A stretch of DNA of 64,000 nt from Polydactylus sextarius. Its lineage: Eukaryota > Chordata > Actinopteri > Polynemidae. Position 1 is the stretch's first letter. The number at the start of each line of letters is the position of its first letter. Positions 36,796-49,221 of this stretch are shown here, piece by piece. The position numbers were made by a program, and so were the translations under genes. Where the stretch lies: the NCBI GenBank assembly GCA_016801845.1, contig CM028909.1:7982813-8046812 (forward strand), given 5' to 3'. Under the pieces are notes generated by a model. The model was not told the DNA's origin and did not search any database. It saw nothing but the letters and a program-made list of their open reading frames with translations.

Positions 36796-37767
36796 CAGTG
36801 TTGGGCAAGTTACTACAAAAATGTAATACATTATAGATTACTAGTTATTGTTATTTCAAAGTAATTAGTTATGTTACATTATTACTGTCTCTAAATTGTG
36901 ATTCTTTACATTACTTCTGAGTTACTTTTACTAAAATAACCGATGAAGCCGGACTTTGCTTCTAAAATGATAAATGTAGTTTGCAGAGAGATTGAAATTG
37001 ACTATTATGTTCTTCTTCCTTCTCTCTGACTGTTATGACCCAGCTCAGATAGAGAAATGGAGAAGTAATATAAAAAAAAAAGCAGCTATTGTGGTTAAAC
37101 ACAGGTTGTCAATTTATTGGAGGTAAACAAACAAACAAGCGAGAACAGAAAGGGCAATGGGTGTTACTCAGAAGAAACTAATACCAATGTAACAAAAAGA
37201 AAGAGGCTGTAATAGAGCTGTTATGTGCTAAATCTAATCAAAGAAGAGGATCAATAAGAAAACTAAAGGCAACACACATGGGGAGTAACACAGCTTCGTC
37301 TAGTGTGTCTAATAATTTGATTCCTTCCAAAACAAAAGGTGTCGGTGATAGTAAAGAACAAACGATGGCTGAACTGGAACTCTCTGGAACTGGTGGTGGC
37401 CTCAGGATTGGAACCACAACTGAGGAACCGGCCCAATCAGTCACCACTGAAGGCGAAGGGGAACTCAGCGAGTCCAATCCTCCTCTAGAGCTCACACATC
37501 CCAATTTACATCTGTTAAAATTGTTCAGGCTGTTTTAGGTCGTAACGCTGACAAACTGCTACAGAAGAAGTAAATGTTTTACTTGTGAAAAATTTCAGGT
37601 TAAAAGCGTGTTGTAACACACTTTACTGAAAAATGTAACGAGTAGTTACATTAGTGTATTAGTATTAGTGAAAGTTTGTTGGTAATGCTTTACATGACTG
37701 CGTTACAGCAAAAAGTAATACATTACTGTAACTATATTACTTTTGTAATGTGTTGCGCCCAACACCG
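36796..37767. mobile_element. non-autonomous hAT element with 8-bp target duplication
   Basis: The left end is CAGTGTTGGGCAAGTTACTA and the right end, read inward on the other strand, is CGGTGTTGGGCG; both fit the hAT terminal form CAGTGTTGGG. The bases immediately outside are GTAACGAA (36788-36795) and GTAATGAA (37768-37775), an 8-bp target-site duplication with one mismatch, the length hAT elements make. The subterminal regions are rich in GTAATACATTA/TTACTTTT units. The element is 972 bases and has no transposase, so it depended on another copy. An 86-codon open frame inside (37278-37538, plus) has no recognised domain. Confidence 0.85.
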
Positions 37768-37799
37768 GTAATGAAACTACACTGAACGAATGAAGGAAT

Positions 37800-37895
37800 G
37801 ATTGATTATTGCAATCCATTTTGAAGAGTTCCTCCAAAAAGTCAAGGTTATGAATTTCTGTACAAAATTTTTTGACATATTTCAGTCTGCACTAG
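37800..37895 (+). repeat. family C fragment
   Basis: GCAATCCATTTTGAAGAG, TATGAATTTCTGTACAAAAT and GACATATTTCAGTCTGCAC are parts of the same fish repeat family as 23520-23890 and 35270-35345, somewhat rearranged. Confidence 0.45.
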
Positions 37896-38115
37896 TTTAG
37901 CCTTCAGCCACACCCTCAGTGTAGAAATTGGAAATTAAGACTAGGCATAAAAATAGGAGAAACATCCTCAGTGGAGACGTATTGACACATTTATTATCTG
38001 TCTGATCCAAATTTGAGCATTACTCTAGGGTACCTACTATTTCCAACAATTTTCTTTCCAGTGTTTTCCAAACAGGACATTCTTTTGATGATTTTCCTGG
38101 TCTTGAGTGTCAGAA

Positions 38116-39741
38116 TACAGCCATGTAAAAAAAATAAGTATGCCTCATGGAAACTGTTGACTTTTTCCACATATTTGAACAAGCAAACATTTGATCCTCT
38201 GTCATATTTTGCCTCAAAGATAAAGGTAATACATGAACAAACCCACAAGAAAAATGAGCTTTTTGAATTATTTATTCAACAAAAATCTCAATAGATATAG
38301 TGTTCTTTTATGGAAAAAAGTAAAAACATCCAAGTTTTAGTATTGCCTCCTTTAGCAAAAATAATGGTGTTAGGTGTTTTGCATAATTGTCCATCAGTCT
38401 CTGACTTCAACTTGCTGAAAGTTTTCACCACTCTTTGATGCAAGATTCCCTGTTTGAGGTTTTTCATGCATGTACAACAGGATCCAAATCTACCCACAAT
38501 GTTTCAATGCAATTCAAATGTGGGCTTTGTCTGGGTCATTTCGTAACCCTCTATTTCGTCTTTTGGAACCATTTCCCAGTAGATTTACTGGTGTTCTAAG
38601 GAACATTACCCTGTTGAAAGGTCCACTTCCGGTTCAGTTTCAACTTCAGGACTAATGGACTCCCGTTAACTTCAAGAAAGCTTTGATATGATGCAGAATT
38701 CATGACTAAATCAATGACTACAAGCTGCCCAGTCCCTGAGGTGGTGAAGCAAAACCTAAACCATAACATTTCCATCACCATGCTTCACAGTTCGTATGAG
38801 GTCCTTCTCCTGAAAGCTGCTTTTGGTGTGCGCCAAACATGTCTCCTGTTACTGTGTGTTACTGCCAAACAACAGTATCTTTGACTTGTGTCTGTCCATA
38901 CAACATTATTCAACAAACACTTAGTCTTTGCCTACATGTTCACTGGAAAACTGTCTTGCTCTAATTTTGGGGTTCTCGTAGCCTTTGGGCTTAATTAGTT
39001 GGGGTGACCAGTCCTGAAACAAACTGGCTGACATTTGAGATCTACACCCCCTGTAGATGATTTTCCATACAGTGGAATGATTTATTTCAAATAATGTAGA
39101 GATCTTTTTAAATCCCTTGCCAGACCCATAGGCATCTACAATCTTTTTTTCCACAGGCCTTCAGGCCACAACGCATCTCTGCCAAAAGGCGCGTGTCAAA
39201 ACAGCTGCCTTTATTATTTTCTATGTGCAACCCTCACAACAGTAGCAGCTAGGCACACACCATGCCAATGTCCTATTTCCAGTCTCACCACCTCTGAAAA
39301 AATACTTTTTTTCCACAGAGTGTTCCTGGCCTTGATGGTGTGCTGCAGCACACAACACTTCATATTGGTGCAGAGGACGGAGGCTTTTTATCTTGATATG
39401 ATGAGACCACACACTTCAATAACAGAGAACACCAGACCCTTAATGTTAAAGGTTTAAATAACACAGGTTCCACCTGTGCTCTCTGAGCAGGATCTAATCA
39501 TTGGCACCTAATTAGGAAACACCAGATTCCAATTTTATGGGTGTGAAGGTGTGATAAACGTAGGTGTGCACTTAGATTTCCCATGTGACTGATGTTCTGT
39601 TTTTTTGTTGTTTTTTTTTTAACTTGTGTGTCACTTGTTTGAGTATATCACCACTGTTTCAAAAAAAAAAGATCAAATGTCTGTCTGGTTTGTTTAAAGA
39701 CTCAATAATTTCCATGTGGTGTTTCATTTTTCATGATGGTA
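38116..39741 (-). mobile_element. Tc1-like DNA transposon, decayed
   Basis: About 1.63 kb, the usual size of fish Tc1-like elements. The left end begins TACAGCCATGTAAAAAAAAT and the right end closes CATTTTTCATGATGGTA; both lie at TA. The right end also carries GATCAAATGTCTG, matching the inverse of the left CAAACATTTGATC, so terminal inverted repeats of roughly 100 bases can be followed. Inside, on minus, are recognisable transposase segments (see 38290-39160). CCTAATTAGG near 39500 sits in the element's 5' untranslated part. Frameshifts and stops show it is long dead. Confidence 0.85.
38290..39160 (-). pseudogene. Tc1-like transposase pseudogene
   Basis: Read on minus, the N-terminal part has EKKIVDAYGSGKGFKKISTL followed by a helix-turn-helix tail (STVWKIIYRG), matching the paired-like DNA-binding domain of Tc1 transposases. 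Further on come WFRFCFTTSGTGQLVVID and MNSASYQ, matching the catalytic region's W-GCF-ASG-G-L-VIDG and MNS-LYQ. The segment QQDNDPKH of active members reads QQGNVP then a stop here, so the second catalytic aspartate is lost. Several frame changes separate the segments. No functional protein can be made. Confidence 0.8.
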
Positions 39742-42419
39742 GCACCTGGGACAGTTGTGGCCCGTTCCTTGTTAAAGTTTCCACAAAGCCATTTGGCGAT
39801 GCAGGAGCTCCCCCAAGTCTGTTATTGATTTATATTATGTGAGAACAATATGAATTCACCTGAGGAGCAGCCTGGGTCCTCTCTCCTTACAATCTGTCTT
39901 CCAGGATAAGAGCAAGAGAGGCCGTGTGAGGAAGTGTTTTTCAATAGAGGAAGTATTAATCACAACAAAATATGTCTCATTGTCAGTTTTCTTTGTGCCA
40001 AGTTTCAGTGGTAATTAATATTCATTATGACAGAAACTCAAAGAATCCCTCTTTTCAACTTGTTATTAATGTTTCCATCTAGAACATCAGCTCACTTTAT
40101 CTTTCCAGTCTGCGGGTTGTCAACTCACAAACACGCGCTCTTTGACTCACGCGCTCACGATTCTCAAACATGTCGGCACCTGCAGTTGTGATTTAAAAAA
40201 TTAACAGCGTGACATGTTAACTGTTAACTGCATGAGTGCAATATTTTCTACAGAATGAGGAAACACTCAGTATGTATGTATGTACATATAAACAGTGTAG
40301 ATAAGCTGCCACACCTCTCACTACTACTCTGTTTTTCACATTTGCATCTAAAACAGTTTGATGCAGTTATTGCTTCTGGAATTTGTTGAGTGTAAAAAGG
40401 GCAGAACTAGATGTTGACTTGTGTCTAAGGTTAAGAAACTGCCATCTTAAGATAAATAATAACATCAGTGAAATTTGAAATGACACATACAGCACCTTGC
40501 TATGCATTTCACAAAACAGCCTCTATGTTTGGTAAAACCACCTAAACTGGTGACATTATGTAACTAACTGTGCAAAACCTTCTCCCTCCTTCCCAAAAAT
40601 TTCCTTTCGACCGATCTACGACAGTCGGAAAAGCTGCACTACAACTGCATCTTTGTGCAAATATTATTTATGACTTTTAACCTCTGTAGCGTGGCGCAAG
40701 CAAAACACTTTACTGACAATGAATATCAAATTGTGAAAGATAATTTAACAGCCATTACGAATTGATGGCCCACAGAGAATAACATTTAATCCGAGATCAG
40801 GAAATCATTTGGGACACTAAAGGACAAATAATGAACACATACTACTTCCACATTTCCACATTTCCACCGCCTTTTGGTGTAAGCTCCACAAAATGAAATG
40901 CATACAAATTAAGAAATCCACAAACTACAGTCATCCATGTCCGTCAAAGCATTGTTTAACAAAATCCACCCCGAAAAGTTACTGGGAGTTTTCCAACGGA
41001 CACATGGACAACAAAAGTTGTAAGTGCTGGTCTTGTTGGAAATCCAAACTGCTTTTGCCATGGAAATAAACATGTCAGAATCAATACATCCTTTGGTTCA
41101 GTCCGGAGGACGCTCCTTTGAGAGCCCAAGAAAAAAAAAAGCATGCAGCGTTTTCAGTAATGCTACCCTCGTAATTGACTCATGCCCAAGATGAAAAGAT
41201 TTTGTTTTTCATTGAAAGTTTCTTTCATTCTTTCGTGCTGAGGAATCACAGTTATTGGGAACAAGTTAAGGCAGCGGAGGATGAAGCCGGCGCTTCGAGA
41301 CAAGGATGAATAAACAAAGTCAAAACAACAAAACCGAAGAAGAAAGATGTTGGGCAATACTCAGATGTTTAAACAGTTTCCTCCAGGGAATGTGTCATTT
41401 TGAATATTGCTGCTGCTGTAACTCTCCTCTGGTTCATGCACTTGAGCACATTAAAGCCACAAATAGCTTGAGTCTGTGTTTAAACCCACTGACATTCTTG
41501 GAATATTGAATTCAATGATTTTGTTGGATGAAACCAAGTCATACAATAATAAAAACGTGTTTTCTCTTTCCTGAAACTGATTTACTCCACACTCTATTGT
41601 ACGCTCAATAAAACATTGTCTTTTGCAGTGCATGAAACTCCTAAATCCCTCAATGAATTGTTGCATGTTCCTGACCCAGCAAAACAAACTTTTCATTTTT
41701 AGAGGATGGACGTAGGAGGGATGGAGGCCTGTGTGAGCACATCAATGGGATTCTTTATAACTGTATTAAATTCACTGGATAAAACATTCTTACATCTTCA
41801 GAGGTTTAGATTAAGGAAGTTACTCTGAAAAGCCATCAGTCCATTTATTCCAAAGCAGTCCCCACATGTAAGTCAGAGCTGCTGGCTAAGGGCCACTGGC
41901 CGTAGAGGTGAGACCTTGTCAGAGGTGCTTTCCTCCCTGATTTATGGGACGGCCCTGGGATAAGCAGTGTATTTAGCTGGGCCAGCTCAAGGGGGTGTTA
42001 GCAGGAATAAGACTCAGAGGGGAGAGCGCGAGTGTGTGGGAGAATTGTAGGGCTGAAGGTGTGCAGTTCAAACATAGGGTAATGTTTACTTTGAGTGTTG
42101 AGACCCTCGCTGTTTGCTTTTGCCCCAATCCCTCCCCCCTGCACCTCCAACCCCATCACCTTTCCTTTAGATACAGAAATAGCCCGAGAGTGGAGCTGGG
42201 ACACCCATAGGTGTAACTTTACTCGTGCTGCCTGCAGCCAACTCCAAAATAATAGTCAAAAATATGAAACCAGTGATGCATGCAGTCATAGAGAGCAATA
42301 AAATATTCAGCTGTGTTTTTCCTGACAGAATGACTGGGCGCAACATTTGAACATTTGCGGTTATGCATTAGAGACAAAACATTCTTTCTTGACAAAAGCA
42401 TTTTCAAGAAAGAAATCTT

Positions 42420-42500
42420 TCATTTTCATCAGCCCCTTGCGGCACAAGAGGAAGGGTGCTGGGTTCAATTCCATAAAAAGGTGTTCTTAGGATCACAGTG
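42420..42500 (+). repeat. possible tRNA-derived SINE fragment (B-box)
   Basis: GGTTCAATTCC (42462-42472) is a good polymerase III B-box, preceded by CACAAGAGGAAGGGTGCTG. A matching A-box is not clear, so only the 3' half of a tRNA-like head may remain. Confidence 0.3.
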
Positions 42501-45500
42501 TTTGTCATACTATGTATAATTACAAAGGAACAAGTATTGTAATTATCCATCTTAGAACCACACTTACACTATACTTAGGGTTGCGGTTGAGCAGGATGGG
42601 GTTAAGATCCGGATAATTACTTTAGGTACAGAGTAGTAGAGTCTAAGTGGCTATACTGCATGAATGACAGCAGTAACACCTCTTTTGTCCATTTGTTGTA
42701 AATGATCCATGAGATGTTCGACTCAAACAACTTCCAATTGTTGTTGGAGAAGTGACACATTTGTATGTGTGATGTGCACACTTCAATGATCCACTCAAAA
42801 CATAACATAATTTGAAATATAATTTAAAAAAAGGTCATTTACTCACCAATGTGCAGAAAAAATTGAGGGGGAAATTTGCATATTTATACCAATGATATGC
42901 AAACATACAGCCATAGGGCTGCTATGTGTGCTTGAAAGATTTTTTTTTAAATCACAGTATATCCTGTATATACAAGACATCACATTAAAATTAGCATACT
43001 GAGTGTGTATGCATTCAGTGCTGTTTATAGTACACACTAATGTAACATGATGTGAGTCTTTCCTTTAATCTAGGGGGCCTGAGAGGAAGTGAGGACGAGG
43101 TTGTGGAGAGGACAGGAACTATGGCTGGTTGTTGCAACATTATCACAGCACACTGTGAAAATGTCATGGATTTTCAAGTTGTGCAGGGCATGAGACGAGC
43201 CAACCTCCCATAAAAAAGTGGTTTTGATGAAATGCAGACGTCAACATTAACACAAAATTTAGCAACGCACCCCCTCTCCTGCCCAGATCCCCACCACCAG
43301 CACCACAGCTAATGAAGGGACACACTGTTGGCCGCCCAGCAAGGCTCTAAAAAGTTGTGAATAAAAATATCAACTGCTTCCATTCGGGATATTTACACTC
43401 ATCCTTCACACACACTCTAAATGTTTAGGAATCATGACCACTGACTGATCCTGTGCTTTCAAAAACTGTGATCACAACTTCAAAACCCTGGGTGCCTCCC
43501 TGCTTATGTCCACCAACCATGAAGCCTCAGATTAATCTGAGGGCGACAAGAAAACGAACAGGAACATGCGAACTGAGCTTCAGGAGAGTAGTATTATGTT
43601 AACATGCCAAAAAACATTAACTTGAAGTTTGATCCAACTTATGTTGCAAGAAATTTCACTATTCTTCTTTCCATCTGTTTTCTTTTGAGTCCCCTAGTGT
43701 TACAGAAATAAAAAATCAGATCATTTTTTAAAAATACTTTTTTTTCCCCTGCTTTTGCTTTATAACGAGTCCATAAAATAGAAGACAATTTCCTCAAATG
43801 TTACCTAACCTCGTTACACCAGATTTAATTTAATCTGCAGCTATTGGTTTCTGTGAGCTCAAATAAATTATATAAAAGGTAAAATAAAGTTTATTCATTT
43901 ATTTAAAACTATTTAAAATCAACACTGGTGGCAAAGTCCTGTTACATCAAACTAAATCTTACATTCTGGTGCACTCACTGAAGTAGTTATTTCACCTAAA
44001 TATTCATTACATAATATAGAGCAAATAATGAGCTTCCAAAGATTGGGAAGCTTTGCAAAGATTGTTCAGTCCAAAATATCAACATATCCCATTTCATTTT
44101 TTTATTCTACAGCTGTCTGTGTCTGTGTTACACAAACATTGATATATAATGGATGTGTATTTGACATGTCGTCATTATAGCAGCTCAACTAACTTGAGTC
44201 AAAACAAATAAGATATCTACTTCTCCAATCTGTTAACACCGTCATGAGCTTTGTATAATGTGTGTTTGCGCATGTGCTTTCAAACAACTCAGACGGCGAC
44301 AGTGATGAGCCCGAACAAGTGGACCCACCTTGCATCATTTATAAAACGTCTCCACACGTAGCTGAGGTTCAAGCTCTGTGAATAAATAATGGCCATTCTC
44401 TGTGATTTTGATCATAGACCAAGCATCTGGTGCTGTGCCTTTTCCTTTTGCATGTGTGGCCTTAATAGTCTATGACTCACAGACCTCCGGACCACCTCCA
44501 GAAGGAAAACACTTATTACAGTAATTAAGTGAATCATAGAGTAATAGTAAGAGACACAGAAAGGGCCTGACATGACATACTCTAATGTGTCAGAGGTCTA
44601 ATACATACCACATTGAATAATTTAGCAACTTGTAACCATTTCCCATTCAGAGCAGAAGTGACAAGAAATTCATTTGTACCTTTCAGGAGATTTTTCACTC
44701 CTCCTGGCATGTGTCCTTCTCTGTTAATGACTTCTTGGCCTCATGCAGCATATTTTATATGTGGGAAGGGTGGCACTTAGTCCAGCTGTGTACCTTATAT
44801 TTATATAACCAGAGCTAACTGACATGACACTCTCCCCTCTGCACACAGCAATTACATTCATTGGTGGTTGCTTTAGCCAGATACAGTACCAACTATAAAG
44901 ACGGCAACATAGCAATTACAGCACAAGTGTGATATTTTTAGATGTTTCCTGTCAAACTGAGGTATAAAGTGAATGGTTCTCTGTGTGAGCCGTGAAGCGA
45001 GCATTAACTACTAAAGCTCAAAAATGTGAAGTTCAGTGGGGAGGAACTGACTGGATATATGGTTCATTTAAATGCTGAAAGACAGCACAATCACATCATG
45101 CAAACATTTCACTTAAACAGACGTATCAAGTGTTTAAATGCCTTTCAATCAGTGTCTGTGCTTCAACCACTTACCAGAGTAAGGGGACACCGCAGCGGAA
45201 AATATTAAATCTGAAAAGTTTTAACTTCACATAAGGAGGCAATAATGCAAGGATTAAAGAAACTGATTGTGCCAAAAGACTATTATGTTAATATTTATAA
45301 TCATAACAGCAATGTTAAAACAATGACTATTCACAGTTTTTTTTAAGAAACATTTTGAAATATGAGGATTTGATGATTTTCTTCATCATGTTTTAGGTTT
45401 TGCACTGTTGGTTGGTTTGAACAAGACATTTGACAAAATATAATACCCATTATTTACTATTTTTTCAATTTAATGGCAAAAATGATTATTTTAAGAAAAC

Positions 45501-45989
45501 ATTTGACTCACTGATTCACTCTGCATGTCCCATCTCAAATAGTATATTGTAGTTGTTTTAATGAAAACTTCTGTAAATGTTGTGCAGTAGCAGTTACCTG
45601 CAGCACATTTTCCAGGTGAGAACCTGAATTATTAGCCTGCAGTTAATCAGCATGTCATTCCTGGCGACTCTAAACAGACTTTCTTAATTACAAAAACATA
45701 ATTGTATTGACGTATTCTTTCTATTATTTTAAAAAAGTTAAAAGGCTCATGCAAATGTTTTACTCTCCTACAAAGGATGATGGATCCTATTAAATTTGAA
45801 ATTCCATTTTCCAACAACACGTCTGTTTTTTTTTCTTTTTGGCCCTAAAGTTTGATTCTGCGTCATATGTCGGACATCTGAGTAATTTGAGGAAGAACAA
45901 CTCGATGTCCATGTTCACCATATGATATTACAGAACATCAGGTCCTGTGATCATCACAGAAACTGGTACTAAAAGAATCAAATGATCAT

Positions 45990-46317
45990 AGAGTCGCAAT
46001 TATTAGCTGATATGTTGATCAACACAATTAACTAACAGATAGTTTAATAATCACTTAATTGATTTGATTCATTTTGTTCAGTTAAACCCCAAATTCTCCG
46101 GTTCTAGCAACTCATACTCATGCTCAACAGTCCTCTGTCAAAGTAAACTGAATATATTTGGGTTTTTGTCTATTGTTTGGACAAAACAAGACATTGGTAG
46201 GATGTGGGTTCTGGCAACGATGAAGTTCTGTTTTTGGCCGTTTGTTGACATTTTGTAGAAAATAAGAAAATTATCGGCTGAGTAATCGATCATGAAAATA
46301 ATTGTTAGTTGCAGCCT
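45990..46317. repeat. fish TIR-type repeat ('gttagttgcagcc' family)
   Basis: The right end ATAATTGTTAGTTGCAGCCT and the left end AGAGTCGCAATTATTAG are imperfect inverse copies. The interior has AAAGTAAACTGAATATATTTG, TGTTTGGACAAAACAAGACA and GACATTTTGTAGAAAATAAG, the usual order in a non-autonomous repeat abundant in fish. There is no coding capacity. The class is not assigned here. Confidence 0.7.
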
Positions 46318-47887
46318 ATAAATGCCTGTATGATGAATAATTGTAATGATTTGAAAACAAAAGAGCCATGAACCACCAGTACAGGCTGTTAATCAGCAGC
46401 ATAAGCTATTACAGGCTGCAATAAATATATATGTGGAGTTCAACAGAGGTGATTTAACACTGCAGAGGGTCATATGGTTTTTCCCATGTCTCTGTCCATT
46501 GAGGAAGTCTCAAATTCATCAGTGAAGTCATCCCTCTTCTACCCAGAATGCATTGGCCAGAACACACGACATAAATAACTTGCCTTTTTTTTTCATCTGG
46601 ATTCCTTGATGTATTGGGTTGGATTTTTCCATTACTAAGCAGAATAAGAGCATTTCCTTTCACTTCTAGCAGTCTCTAAAGCTGGCGCTCACCATCAGGA
46701 ATGTAAACACACACAGTCTGTAAACAAGGCTCTCTCTGACCCCCAACCCCCCTCCGACAACGCTGACCACCGCAGACCAGCCTAATGATGTCCCTTGCTG
46801 ACCCCCCCCCTCCCCTTCCACATGCCCCCAAACTCTCAAAGAGAGACGGAGCCCCATTATTCAGCCAAGAGGTCACAGGAGGGAGCAGGGAAGGGGGCAA
46901 AAGAGGAGAAACGATAGTGCAAAGTCAGTAACAGGCCTAAGAAAGTACAGAGAGCGAAATGACAATCCCACTGATCCCATTTTCTCCCAAATCACACTGT
47001 CCCTAATCAGTGAGTAATGGAACAGAAAAACAAATGTGGGCTCTGTGGAGTGGGGGGAGTTAGAGGATTAATGATCTAAGAGCCACTGCAGCTGCCTGAG
47101 GGACAGCACTGAGGATCCTCATCGAGCCATCAGGACTCATGAAGGGGGCTCCAGAGGTGAGTGGAAGACTGTGGGGTCAGAGTGCCGTCGACGCGGACTC
47201 CATCCTCCCCCGAAACCAAAAGGGATGTTGTCGGCACAGAGAACAAAGACGGCTAACACGGCGAGAGGAAAGAGAGATGAGAGCAGGAGAGAGTTTTCTA
47301 ATTTTAACCGCAATACCACAGTTGAGAGAAATATCACAGGCCTCATTTGGAACATATTGTTCAAATTAAAGCCATGATAAATAAACAAGCTCCATATAAG
47401 CTCTGCACTCCCCCCGAGTGTGAGGGTTCACATGTTCTTCACCACTGGACACAGGTGGAGCATACAAAGCAGTTGTCCCCTTTTCTCTGAGAAAGTTTGG
47501 GTGATTTAAATTACATTTTCTCCCCCTCGTTCTGTGTTGCACCTGAAATCTACAGCACAGTCAGCCCTGCAACCATACTAAATGAGGTGACAAACAGTGG
47601 TCACAAGGGTCTCTCTAGCTGCTGATAAAGTGAGTTGCTGCTCGAGGAAAGGGAAAAAAGGTACCACGACAGAGGGATTGCAACAGCTGATTGTCTTCCC
47701 TGAGGTGCAATAGGAAATCTGCAGGGTCCACACATTAGATGTTTGTTTGGTTGCGATCTAACATTTGTACCAAGTTCAAAATCTGTAAGACAGATGATGA
47801 GGGAAAAGCAGAAATGACGATAATACTCTGACCACAGCCTCATTCTTGTACACACACATCAGCAGCAAACTAAAACATCCGTTAACT

Positions 47888-48110
47888 GTGAAGCTACATT
47901 GTGAAATTGATTAGCTTAACTAGCTTAGCTTAGATTAGCATAGAGACTGGAAAATCTGACAAAAGCCACCTACAAACACCTCTAAAGTTCACTAATTAAC
48001 ATATAATGATTTGTTTGTTTGATCCATTTAAAAAAAAAAATCACAGTGGAAAAACAAGATCATCTGATTTTATGGGGTTAAGGTTCGGGACAGTTTCTTG
48101 GCCTCCCAAG
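47888..48110 (+). repeat. family A foldback repeat, plus-orientation arm
   Basis: GTGAAGCTACATTGTGAAATTG, TAGCTTAGCTTAG, AGCATAGAGACTGG, CACCTCTAAAGTTCACTAATT and GGAAAAACAAG follow the family A arm. It ends near GACAGTTTCTTGGCCTCCCAAG. An inverse arm lies at about 48655-48890. Confidence 0.6.
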
Positions 48111-48394
48111 TCATTACATACAGATACTAGGGAAGGGCATCACAGCAATACATTGGTACTGAACAAATTGTAAAGAGTAAAATGGTCAAACTGTTGTTGC
48201 CTGAAAATATCCAATCTTACACTGTGATATCCATTTGTAGTGACCACAGCACTGATTAAACTTTTTTAATGGTTATGTTGCCACAATCACAACGTGTGAT
48301 GTAGGTTGGGGAAAGATCGTGGTCCAGTTTAATACGGAATAAAGTTCACAGGACTTCAGACACCACATGTTTATCTACATTTAGCAAAAACCAC

Positions 48395-48480
48395 CATCTT
48401 TTCTTAACCCTAACCAAAGTGCTTTTGTTGCCTAAACCTAACCACAGGCAGTGCTCTGTGTATACTCAGGCGTGTGCTTT
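48395..48480 (+). repeat. fish repeat with 'cctaaacctaacca' phrases
   Basis: CTTAACCCTAACC (48404-48416), GTTGCCTAAACCTAACCAC and neighbouring sequence belong to a repeat family common in fish. It sits between the two family A arms and just before a short tandem repeat. It is not telomeric: the hexamer is not repeated exactly. Confidence 0.5.
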
Positions 48481-48560
48481 GTATGCCCACCATTCACCCC
48501 AAGAACCTCTGCTCCCTTTGATAAATTAAGCATTTCATTCATGCTGTATCCTGTATGCTG

Positions 48561-48625
48561 AAAAATGACGCCAAAGGGGTACCCGACGCGTTAAAAAGTG
48601 ACGCCAGGGGACCCTGACCAAACAT
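48561..48625. repeat. short tandem (minisatellite-like) repeat, two units
   Basis: ATGACGCCAAAGGGGTACCC, GACGCGTTAAAAA and then GTGACGCCAGGGGACCC: two diverged units with a shared TGACGCCA-GGG-ACCC core. I recall such units as a variable array inside a fish foldback repeat. It lies between inverse family A arms. Confidence 0.55.
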
Positions 48626-48654
48626 CCACATGTGACGAGCTGGGAGTGAGAACG

Positions 48655-48890
48655 TGTTGGGGGCACAGCTCCCAGCCACAAATAAACCCTTCTCAAACCA
48701 CAAATTGTTGCTTTTACAGTTTTCTGCATGTATTTTGTACAGATTCACAGAGATATAATGTGTTCATTACTTAACTTTAGAGATGCAAGGTACGTATTTT
48801 GCAACCTTATGTCTTCTCTCCTGAAGCTAGGCTAAGCTAACCAGATGCTCACTTTAGCATTTAGCTTAAAGTCTTGAGAGAGTTATAGAT
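48655..48890 (-). repeat. family A foldback repeat, inverse arm
   Basis: Read on minus, TTTAAGCTAAATGCTAAAG, GGTTAGCTTAGCCTAGCTTC, GCATCTCTAAAGTTAAGTAA and GAACACATTATATCT mirror the arm at 47888-48110. Together they can fold back across about 550 bases. Confidence 0.55.
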
Positions 48891-49019
48891 CCTCTCATGT
48901 AATTATTTCTTCTTTTCTGAAATAATAATCCATGCTATTCAAATCTGAACACAACTGAGCCATTTAGTGCAGTTAATTGTTTGTAGGTTCACCAGTTACT
49001 TGGGTTTAATTTCAGGGGT

Positions 49020-49160
49020 TTAACAATATGTTTTGTTTTTGAAGCCTACATTACACACTAAGATTATGCCCATGATTTTACTGAAAATCCTAATATTTGA
49101 CCAGTTTTATGCCAAAACATCTGAAACAGCACTAAAATGGGCACATTTCTACTCTGACTC
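49020..49160 (+). repeat. family B interspersed repeat
   Basis: The second copy of the repeat described at 32620-32800, in the same orientation, with blocks TTTTGTTTTTGAAGCCTA and CATCTGAAACAGCACT. Confidence 0.6.
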
Positions 49161-49221
49161 ACAGAAGTCAGTGGTTAAACCTTTAAAAGGTGAGAGCAAC
49201 ACCTTTAAACAAACACAATAT

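Noticed and set aside
48404..48460. Interstitial telomeric repeat
   Set aside because: CCCTAACC occurs once, and the similar CCTAAACCTAACC phrases are part of an interspersed fish repeat, not an array of the exact hexamer.
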